DNA from: Choricystis sp. odSpoLacu1
Lineage: Eukaryota; Chlorophyta; Trebouxiophyceae
Reading direction: 5' to 3'
DNA length: 64,000 bases
Assembly: GCA_958009055.1 (NCBI GenBank)
Contig: OY253649.1
Span: forward strand, 930,001 to 994,000
Shown: positions 56,597 to 64,000 of the stretch, in pieces
Layout: each line of letters opens with the position of its first letter
Position numbering within the stretch: position 1 is the stretch's first letter
The notes under the pieces: generated by a model
Told to the model about the DNA's origin: nothing
The model's input: only the letters and a program-made list of their open reading frames with translations
The model's database searches: none
Translations under genes and position numbers: made by a program

Positions 56597-56998
56597 TCAT
56601 TCCGCAGCGTCGTCATCACCACCCGCGTCATCCCCACCCCCGCTCGCAGCCCCACCCGGCACCAGGGCCGCCGCTTTCTCGGCCTCCCGGAACTTGGCCA
56701 GGTACGCTTTCAGCGGCTCCACGTAGCACTCGAAGCCCAGGGTGGAGAGAGCCCACAAGAGATCATCCCCGTTGACCGTCTTCCGCTTCTCGCGCGCACA
56801 CTTGTCCGACGCTTCCGACGTGATGAAAGAGATGAACTCGGACACACACTCCTGCACCGTCTCCTTGGCGTCTTTGGCCACTTTGGCGTTGGCGGGGAGC
56901 GCTTTCTTCATGATGCGGGCGATGTTGGCGATCGGCAGGAAGCGGTCCTGCTCGCGCGCGTCGCCCGCAGCGCCGGTGGTGCCGCCGTCGGCAGACAT
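56597..56998 (-). CDS. NFYB: NF-YB, CCAAT-binding histone-fold subunit
   Basis: Single exon, 133 aa. The histone-fold core is complete: [19 protein letters not shown] (residues ~17-35), [62 protein letters not shown]. It dimerises with NF-YC and, with NF-YA, binds CCAAT boxes. It is the general plant/animal form rather than LEC1-like ([15 protein letters not shown]). The C-terminus is Gly/Asp-rich. Convergent with the small membrane protein gene (237 bp) and divergent from the hydrogenase gene. Confidence 0.96.
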   Translation of the reverse strand: MSADGGTTGAAGDAREQDRFLPIANIARIMKKALPANAKVAKDAKETVQECVSEFISFITSEASDKCAREKRKTVNGDDLLWALSTLGFECYVEPLKAYLAKFREAEKAAALVPGGAASGGGDDAGGDDDAAE

Positions 56999-57277
56999 GG
57001 GGAGGGGTGAGGTGGGGGGGAGGGAGAGAGGGAAGAAATAGAGGGCACCCCGACGCTGGCCGGCGTGTGGGTGTGGGTGTGCCGCGGCTGGTGTGAGCGG
57101 GCTAGCGCACGGGGCGGGGTTTCCACGCGGGTGAGGTGCGCGTGTGTGCCGCCGCGAGGGTGGGAGGTCGGGAGCACGGCGCGCGCGTCCGCGGGAGGGT
57201 GTGCAAGACCGAAAATGGGGAGCGTTGTGTCTCGGCCCGGACGTTTCGTTTTCACTCCTTTCGTCGTTCCGACGCCA
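56999..57277. promoter_or_regulatory. Divergent NF-YB / hydrogenase promoter
   Basis: 279 bp between the two starts. An in-frame upstream ATG at 57215 could extend the hydrogenase by 21 residues. No recognised anaerobic-response element or TATA box can be named by eye. Confidence 0.35.
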
Positions 57278-59256
57278 ATGCATCGAGCCTGGCTCGCCGC
57301 CCTGCGGCGCCACCGCCGCCCGCCCTCCGACACGCGCTGGCTGGCGTCGTCGCCACCACAGCTGCAGGCCCCGCCCTCCGACCCACTGGCGACAGTCACC
57401 CTGACCGTCAACGGCCACGCCGTCGCTGTGCCGGCCGGCCTGTCCCTCCTCGAAACCGCACGAGCCGCGGGTGTGAGTGTGCCCACCCTCTGCGCCCACC
57501 CGCGGTCGCCCGGAGTGAAAGGCCTGTGCCGCGTGTGCCTGGTGGAGAGGCGAGTGGGAGGCGACGGTGCGCCTTCCCTTGTGCCGGCGTGTGCGTCGCC
57601 CGCGGCGGCAGGCTTGACCATCCACACCGACACGCCCGCCGTGGCCGCGGGCCGGGCAGCCGCCCTCGCCTTACTCCGCGCAGAGGGCCACCACGACTGC
57701 GCCGTGTGCGAGGCGGCGGGCGCGTGCGAGCTGCAGGAGCTGTTGCGCCGCTATTCTGTCGTCGACGGGGGCGGCGTCGTCGCCAAGGACGCAGAAAGCC
57801 ACGAGTGGGCGGCCGCGTCCGACGACGATGACGACGATTTCCACCACCACGCCCTCGACACCTCATCCGACGCCATCCGCCTCGACCTGTCCAAGTGCAT
57901 CGAGTGCGGGCGCTGCGTGTCGGCTTGTTCGGCTCTCAACGTCTTGGGCCTCGTCGGCCGCGGCCCCACCCGCCACGTGGCCACCGTGGGCGACGCCCCC
58001 CTCGCCGACTCGCCCTGCATCTCCTGTGGCCAGTGCTCGTTGGTCTGCCCCACGGGCGCCCTGGAGGCGGTCCCCCACTGGCGCGCTGTGTGTGACGCGA
58101 TTGACGCCGGCAAGCTGGTTGTGTGCCAAGTCGCGCCCGCCGTCCGCGTGTCGGCGGGCGAAGTGTTTGGCCTGCCCCCGGGAGCCCTGTCCACGGGCGC
58201 GCTCGTGGCCGCGCTGCGGGCGGCCGGGTTTGCCCACGTGTTCAGCACCAACACCGGGGCGGACATCACGACAGTGGAGGAAGCAGCCGAACTTCTGGAC
58301 AGACTCACCCACGGCCGTGGCCCGGGGCTCACGTCGTGCTGCCCCGCCTGGGTGACGCTGGCGGAGCGGGAGTACCCTGACCTGGTGCCGCACCTCTCCA
58401 CCACCAAGAGCCCGATGACCATGATGGGCAGCCTGATCAAAAGCGTGTGGGCGCGCTCGGTCGGCGCGGCCCCCTCCTCCATCGTCTCCGTCGCCATCAT
58501 GCCGTGCACCGCCAAGAAGGCGGAGGCGGGGCGCGCTGACCTCCGCCTGCCGGATGGCACCCCCCCCCGTCGACTTTGTGCTGACTGTGCGGGAGCTGGG
58601 CAGGCTGTTGCGCTTCAAGCGCGTGCCCGTGGGTGGCTCCATCCCCGAATCAGCGTTTGACGCCCCCCTGGCCGACGCCTCGGGTGCCGCCGAACTATTT
58701 GCCACGTCGGGGGGGGGTCGCAGAGGCGGCGACACGCACCCTGACGGCGTGGCTGGCCACACCGAGTGATGGAGCAGGAGGGCCGCGCGTCGGCGCGCTC
58801 AAACATGGTGGCGCCCCTCCTCCACGCCCGCCCCCCCTCACCCCTGTGCGCGGCCTGGCGGGCGTCAAGGAAGCCGTCATCCCGCTGCCTCCCGCCGCGG
58901 CAGCCGCCCTGGGCGGGCGGTCGAGCCTGCGTGTCGGCGTCGCCGCGGGCATCGGCGCCGCGCGCACGCTCCTCGACCGCGTGCGCGCGGGGGAACGGTT
59001 TGACGCGATCGAGGTCATGGCCTGCCCGGGTGGCTGCGTGGGTGGTGGCGGGCAGCCCAAGTCCAGGGATGCGAGGGTCCTGGCCAAGAGGGCGGCCGCT
59101 GTGTACGCGCTCGACAGGGACGCGGCCGTGCCCTCCGCCCAGGACAACCCCGCGGTCGCCGCCCTGTACGCGCGCGAGCTGGGGCGCCCTGGGTCGGCGG
59201 CCGCGCACGCGCTGCTGCACCGAAAGTATGGGGGTGTGGAAGAGGCGGGCACGTGA
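57278..59256 (+). CDS. HYDA: [FeFe]-hydrogenase with full set of accessory Fe-S cluster motifs (two frame breaks)
   Basis: Intronless. The frame shifts +1 in C9 (58560-58568) and +1 in G9 (58709-58717); corrected 658 aa. Reversible H2 formation from ferredoxin-type electrons. Order from Met 57278: leader [16 protein letters not shown]...RWLASS; [2Fe-2S] domain, Cys 72/84/87/105; NuoG-like [4Fe-4S] motif [13 protein letters not shown] (Cys 141/144/150, His 138 or 139); two ferredoxin motifs [11 protein letters not shown] (207-217) and [11 protein letters not shown] (247-257); H-cluster domain with TSCCPAW (354/355, the second Cys being the proton-transfer position), MPCTAKK (410) and [14 protein letters not shown] (582/586). 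All four H-cluster Cys are present, unlike in Nar1/NARF proteins. The leader suggests mitochondrial or plastid import. Confidence 0.92.
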
Positions 59257-59379
59257 GTGATTGTTTGTGAGGGTTTTTTTTGCAGTTTGATGAGTTGGTG
59301 CCCACACGTTTTGGAGCACCCGACCGTTCACCCCCCCCCCCCCCGCCTCCACGCCTCGCCTCGCCACAGATCGCCGCCA

Positions 59380-60212
59380 TCACCGACCATTCGTCCTCCC
59401 CCGCTCCACGCCCGCCGCGCCATAGATGGTGGCCAGCGCGGCATCCACATCCGCCAGACTCTCCAGGATGGGGGTGCCAGGCGGCGCCACAGCTTCGATG
59501 GCCTCCCGCGTGTGCACCCCCGTCAACACCGCCACGGGGGCCGCGCCCGCCTCCACGGCCGCCAAAACATCATACGGTGTGTCCCCAATGTGCACGCGGG
59601 CATCCACAGGGTCCCCCCCGTTGATGGCCGCTGCCCGGGCGGCCGCCACGCGCAGCAGCTGGGCGCGGTCCGAGTGCGGCGCCGCGACGCCCGCCGCGCC
59701 CCCGCAAAAGTCGGACCCAAAGCCGCCGCACTGGGGCGTGGTGAAGTGGTGGTGCACGTTCAACGCGCGCATCTTGGCTTCGCCGATGCGTTGCAGGTTT
59801 CCGTGGTCAAGCCTTGCGCAACGCTCTCGTCCGCGGCCAGCGCGGACAGCACGGCCTCCACCCCGGGCAACAAACTGACCCCATCCCCCGCCGCCTCTAT
59901 GTTGGCCTCGTAAAACTCCAGCATGGCTGCCTGCAGGGCATCCAGTTGGGCAAAGACTGAGTCGAGGGGCAAGCCCGCGATTCGATGCGGCACGATTCCC
60001 AATATGAGACCGTCCGTCAACCCTTGGTGCGGCACCGCATCAATGTCCAGCTCTTGCCCGTTCAACTGGTCGGCCAGCACAGTCCTCCAGGCGGCCGCAA
60101 ACGCGCGCTTGTGCAGGCGGTTGGCGCGGTCGCCGCGCGTCGTCAGGATTGTGCCGTCCACGTCCCAGGTGACCAGGACGCGGCGGCGAGGGGTAGGAGT
60201 GATCGACGCCAT
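59380..60212 (-). CDS. HAD-superfamily phosphatase, phosphoglycolate-phosphatase-like (one frame break)
   Basis: Two overlapping frames make one HAD protein: 60212 to about 59801, then down to TGA at 59380; ~277 aa. Motif I is VTWDVDGTIL (DxDGT). The cap follows (RLHKRAFAAAW...GLTDGLIL). Motif II should read as a TGN block, but the sequence gives LTTETC; one more G at 59801-59802 restores TTGNLQRIGEAKM. Motif IV region HIGDTPYDVLAAVEAGAAPVAVLTG is intact. Substrate unknown. Either a single-base assembly deletion or a real disabling mutation. An upstream in-frame Met at 60230 (MHALRAMAS) is an alternative start. Confidence 0.75.
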
Positions 60213-60549
60213 GGCGCGCAGTGCGTGCATGCAAATAGTGGGGACGCGTGGGGTGTGAGTTTTTTGCCCCCACCAACGAATGGAAAGGGAAACGAACGTC
60301 TGAAGAGAGAAAACACTCTTCGCGTTTTCTTTTTCTGCGGAGAGAGAACGCGGGCCCACACACGCGCGCGCGCGGCGATCCGCGCGCTGTCACCCGCAGG
60401 TGCGTCGGGGCACGAGAGAGCCGCAGAGAGGGGGGCGGCGAGCGGCGTGTGCGCTCCGGTCGTCTCCCATCTCATCAGTCCAATCCCACCCTCCCCGCCC
60501 CCCGCAAAACAGGCCCTTTCCTCTCTGCCTCCAAACACACACGCACATC
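60213..60549. promoter_or_regulatory. Divergent HAD / USP5 promoter
   Basis: 337 bp between two start codons, GC-rich with T-rich patches near 60325-60345. No gene or named element seen. Confidence 0.35.
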
Positions 60550-63348
60550 ATGGCCACTGACGCATCCGCCCTTGCCGACGTGACCGCCGCTGCCGCCGCC
60601 ACCCCCCCCCGCGTCCCGGGCGCTGGTGCCCGCGTGCACAAAGACGAATCCTGCTACTCGTTTGCCACGCCCTTCACGCCGGGCGGGCTGTACGTCAACC
60701 TGACGACGTGGCAGGTGTGTGTGTGTGTGGAGAGAGAGAGAGGGTGTGGGATGGGCCGCTGACATTTTATCGCGCTTTCACCAACACCACCCTCCCTTCC
60801 CACAGTCCGCCGGCCCCGCCCACCTGGACCTGGACGCGTCCCGCTCCGGCGCCCGCCTGTACCTGCACCTGGCGTCTCGCCGCTTGCGCGACGCGGTGGC
60901 GGCGGTGGATGGTGATGCCCCGAAACCCGACCGCCTCGCAATCGGCGTCGACGGCGGCTTCCACCCGGGCGGCCCCCCCACCCGCGTGGAGACGGAGGCG
61001 GCGGTGGTGGCGCTGCCCGACGGGCCGGGCGGGAGGCGGGCCGTGGTGGCGTTGCCTGAACCCGCGCTGCCGCCTTCCCTTGCCGACGCTCTCGCCGCCG
61101 TTACAGCCGCTGAATCGGCCGCCGTCGCCGACGCGGCCGCCACCTGGGAAGAGGAACGCCGCGTGTCCAAGTATGCGGCGGGCCTGCCCCAGCTGGAGGA
61201 GGGGATGGGGGCGCACGGGCGGACGATCCCATCAAACCCTTCCAGTTGGAAGTGCGATGCGACGGGGGCCACCGACAACCTGTGGCTCAACCTGTCGACG
61301 GGCTTCATTGGGTCGGGCCGCCCCAACTGGGACGGGTCGGGCGGCAATGGCGCCGCGATGCGGCACTTTGAGGCGACGGGCAAGAAGTTTCCTCTGGTTG
61401 TGAAATTAGGCACCATCACTCCCCACGCCGCCGACGTCTACTCCTATGCCCCCGATGAAGACGACATGGTGCTGGACCCCGACCTGACCGCCCACCTGGC
61501 GCACTGGGGCATTCACAGGGGGGGGTTGGTCAAGACCGAGAAATCGATGGCGGAGCTGCAGGTCGACTTGAACCTGGCCCACGAGTTTGACCGCGTCACG
61601 GAGGCGGGGGCGTCCCTCGACCCCGTCTCCGGCCCTGGTGCCGTCGGCCTGACCAACCTGGGCAACTCGTGCTACCTGGCCAGCGTCGTGCAAGCGTTGT
61701 GGGGGGTGCCCGCCCTCCGCACGCGCTACAGCGGCGCTGCAGCCGCGTCCCTCCTGGCGTCCGCCCCCGCCGACGTGGCGGGCGACCTGCTGACCAACAT
61801 GGCCAAGCTGGGGGTGGCCCTGGCCAGCGGGGAGACGGAGGCGGAGGGGGAGGTGGTGGTGGTGGGCGACGAGAAGCAAGATGATGCTGCTCCAGCCGCC
61901 AAACCCACGTCCGTCCGCCCGACCGCCCTCAAGACCATCGTTGGCCGCGGCCACCCCGAGTTCTCCACCGCGCGTCAGCAGGATGCGGTCGAGTTTTTGC
62001 AGCACTTTCTGGATCTGTTGACCCGCGCCGAGCGCGCGGGTGCCGACCGCATCGCAGCCGCGGATGCGGCCGCGGGTGCTGCGGCAGCCTCCACCCCCCC
62101 CCACCCCCACCTCCGACGCGCTGCGCTTTGTGGTGGAGGAGAGGGTGGCGTGTGGCGCGACGGGCGCCGCGCGCTACACGTCTGCCGAGTCCACCGTCCT
62201 CTCCCTCGACATCCCTCTCGACGCCGCCACCAACGCGGCCGACGTGGCGGCCGCCGCCGACCGGGACGCCAAGCGGGCCCGGGTGGAGGCGGCGGGGGCG
62301 GCCGCGTACATCGGGGTGGATGGCGGCGTGGAGAAGGCGGGTGGTGGGGATGCTGCTGCCCCTGCCGCCGCCAAGGCCGCCGCCCAGAACCGCGTCCTGC
62401 CCCGCGTCCCGCTGGCCGCCTGCATCTCCAAGTGGGCGGCCGACGAGGCGGTGGACGGCTACAAGTCGGCCGCCGCGGGGGGCGCGGCCGTGACCGCGGC
62501 GCGGCGCGCGCGCTTCGCGTCGTTCCCCCCGTTTTTGGCGCTCCAACTGAAACGCTTCTACGTCGCCCCCGACTGGACGCCCCGCAAGCTGGACGTGCTG
62601 GTGGATGTCCCCGACGACCTGGACCTGGAGCCGCTGCGCGGGGTGGGGCCGCAGCCTGGGGAACAGCTGCAACCAGAGGATGGCGGCGCGGGCGGTGCTG
62701 ACGCCGCTGCCGACTCTGGCCCCACCCCCGACCCCGACACCGTCGCCGCCGTCGTCGCCATGGGCTTCTCCGAGAACGGGGCCAAGCGCGCCGCCCTGGC
62801 CACGGCCAACGCGGGGGCGGAGGGCGCCATGGAGTGGGTGCTGGCCCACATGGGGGACGCCGACTTTAACGACCCGCCGCCCGCGAGCGGTGGCGGGGGG
62901 CGGGGCCAACACGCCTGCCACCGACCCGGCCTCCGTCGCCATGCTGGTCTCCATGGGTTTCGACGACCGGGCCGCCACCGCCGCCCTGGCCGCGACGGGG
63001 GGGGACGTGGAGCGGGCGGCGGACTGGCTGTTTTCGCGCGCTGATGGCGACCTGGCTGCCGCGGTCGACGCGGCTCTGGCACCCGGCGGTGGCGCTGCCA
63101 CCACCACCGCTCCCACCTCCCGTCCCCCCGCCGACGGTCCCGGCCGCTACACCCTGGCCGCCGTTGTGTCCCACGTGGGCGCCAACGCGGGGTGTGGGCA
63201 CTATGTTGCTCATGCACGCCGCGCCAACCGCTGGCTGCTGCTCAATGATGACAAGGTGGCCGCCTCGGCGTCCGTGCCGCGGGAGCTGGGGTACGTGTAC
63301 ATGTACCGGCGTGTGGATGTGGAGGGTGGGGATGGGGGAGCAGAGTGA
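60550..63348 (+). CDS. UBP14: USP5/UBP14 ubiquitin hydrolase (isopeptidase T; two frame breaks)
   Basis: Exons 60550-60714 and 60806-63348 (gtgtgt donor, cccacag acceptor, phase 0). +1 breaks occur in C9 at 62094-62102 and G6 at 62895-62900; corrected ~901 aa. It disassembles free polyubiquitin chains. Order: cryptic nUBP (VHKDESCYSFATPFTPGGLYV), ZnF-UBP (NLWLNLSTGFIGSGR, DGSGGNG, PLVVKLGTITPHAADVYSY, DDMVLDPDL), USP Cys box GLTNLGNSCYLASVVQALW (Cys 344), ARQQDAVEFLQHFLDLL, LALQLKRFYV, UBA1 (VAAVVAMGFSENGAKRA), UBA2 (VAMLVSMGFDDRAATAA), His box SHVGANAGCGHYVAHAR. Three of four ZnF-UBP zinc ligands appear lost (see finding). Confidence 0.92.
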
Positions 63349-63522
63349 AGGGGGGGTGGGTTGAAGGAGGGAGAAGAGTCCGGGACCGAGGAAACGAAAG
63401 CACAAGGCACCCCCCTGCGTGCGTGTGAAGGAAAGCGTGCATTTTTTGCATTCTACTGAACAAGAAACAGGAGGCGAAAGAAACAACAAAATCAGTCGGT
63501 GTGTACCCCTCTCTCCTCTCCC

Positions 63523-64000
63523 TCACTCCACCCCGGCCGCCGCCGCCAACCCACGCAGCGACACCTGCTGACTCGCCCACGCCAGCACGCTGCCCCGCGT
63601 GCGCGATCCCAGCACCCTGTCCCTCAGCTCCAGCGCAAACGCGGACGGGGCGGCCGCGTCCACCGCGTCGAGCGCGGCCGCGGTCGCGAGCGCGCGCGCG
63701 CGCGCGCGTCGAGCCACGCATCTGCGCTCTTGGCCGCCCCGCCCGCCGCCAGGGCCGCCGCCCCCGCCGCCATGGCGGCCAGGGCGGGGTCGGCCCTGAT
63801 GTCGCCCCACGCGCCAAAGCCGTGCCGCATGACGCCCGCGACGAGGCCGACGTCGTGGCGCGGCCCCCAGTCGCAGGGGGGCGTGCCGCGCGGCAGCCCA
63901 AACGCGAGGGCGGCCTCGCCTCGGCCGCCGGGGGGGGCCATGGCGGCCACCCCGCCCGCTGCCGCGCGGCGGGCCAGCAGGCGCAGCGACTCGATCGCGC
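63523..64000 (-). CDS. C-terminal part of a CHD1-like chromatin remodeller (5' part outside window)
   Basis: Reading leftward from the window edge: LRLLARRAAAGGVAAMAPPGGRG..., then CDWGPRHDVGLVAGVMRHGFGAWGDIRADPAL, a SANT/SLIDE-type DNA-binding motif resembling plant CHD1/CHR5 ('W...DD..LL.GI..HGFGNWE.IR.D..L'). The frame changes inside an alternating GC tract near 63688-63706 (net +2 or -1), after which ATAAALDAVDAAAPSAFALELRDRVLG... runs to TGA at 63523-63525. The ATPase domain would lie beyond 64000, so the assignment depends on a 30-residue motif. Another Myb/SANT remodeller such as ISWI or CHD3 is possible. 174 bp separates it from the USP5 stop. Confidence 0.45.
   Translation of the reverse strand, partial: RDRVAAPAGPPRGSGRGGRHGPPRRPRRGRPRVWAAARHAPLRLGAAPRRRPRRGRHAARLWRVGRHQGRPRPGRHGGGGGGPGGGRGGQERRCVARRARARALATAAALDAVDAAAPSAFALELRDRVLGSRTRGSVLAWASQQVSLRGLAAAAGVE

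Noticed and set aside
57065..57277. Longer hydrogenase N-terminus from 57065 or 57215
   Set aside because: 57065 is not an ATG. The ATG at 57215 is possible, but the Met at 57278 gives the better targeting leader and is closer to the conserved domain.
57278..59256. Assignment as Nar1/NARF (cytosolic Fe-S assembly) rather than hydrogenase
   Set aside because: All H-cluster motifs ([28 protein letters not shown]) and the N-terminal [2Fe-2S] domain are present; Nar1 lacks these.

Overview
The window is nuclear DNA of a photosynthetic eukaryote, almost certainly a green alga (chlorophyte). The evidence is a spliced gene for the light-harvesting antenna protein CP26 (Lhcb5), a plastid ClpD chaperone, a plastid-type Fe superoxide dismutase, a leader-bearing G6PDH, and plant-type regulators (IRE-type AGC kinase, plant-style endosulfine). 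The DNA is very GC-rich with small GT-AG introns, and about 32 protein genes are packed into 64 kb. A trebouxiophyte-like source is a guess from composition and compactness. No tRNA, rRNA, CRISPR array, transposon or organellar DNA was recognised.

Layout: (1) 0-5.1 kb: the 3' end of a UTP6-like gene, SRRM1-like splicing factor (-), PEX1 (+). (2) 5-17 kb: a DUF482 protein (+), UBLCP1 (-), CSE1 exportin (+), a GRAM/WBP2-like protein (-), lipoyl synthase (+), SEH1 nucleoporin (-), G6PDH (+). (3) 17-27 kb: an XRN exoribonuclease (+), POLD2 (-) divergent from RAD21 (+), CP26 (+). (4) 27-41 kb: a PWWP-AWS-SET histone methyltransferase (+), ClpD (+), a 784-bp convergent spacer, REV3 (-). (5) 41-56 kb: Fe-SOD (+), a tropinone-reductase-like SDR (-), a coiled-coil TKL kinase (+), an unknown protein (+), TFIIB (-), ribosomal protein eL42 (+), PP2C (+), endosulfine (-), an IRE/MAST-type kinase (+). 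(6) 56-64 kb: a 63-aa membrane protein (+), NF-YB (-), a multi-cluster [FeFe]-hydrogenase (+), a HAD phosphatase (-), USP5/UBP14 (+), and the 3' end of a CHD-like remodeller (-).

These are mostly unrelated housekeeping genes rather than a pathway cluster. Neighbours alternate strands and share short divergent promoters (about 140-340 bp) or short convergent spacers (about 90-240 bp, apart from the one at 34-35 kb). POLD2/RAD21 is a plausible co-regulated S-phase pair. Genome maintenance is well represented (POLD2, RAD21, REV3, SET methyltransferase).

Three features stand out. First, an intronless [FeFe]-hydrogenase carries the complete set of accessory-cluster motifs seen in clostridial CpI-type enzymes, behind an organelle-targeting-like leader. 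Second, coding exons are framed by dinucleotide-rich flanks: CACACA/C-rich before start codons and acceptors, GAGAGA/GTGTGT after stop codons and donors. Third, several conserved genes have their frame broken at C or G runs, nearly always by one surplus base, and others at GC-dinucleotide runs. The simplest explanation of the third is assembly or slippage error, but it must be resolved before any of those proteins is read literally. Start-codon-proximal introns are common, including one that appears to split the ATG of a PP2C gene and expose an N-myristoylation motif.
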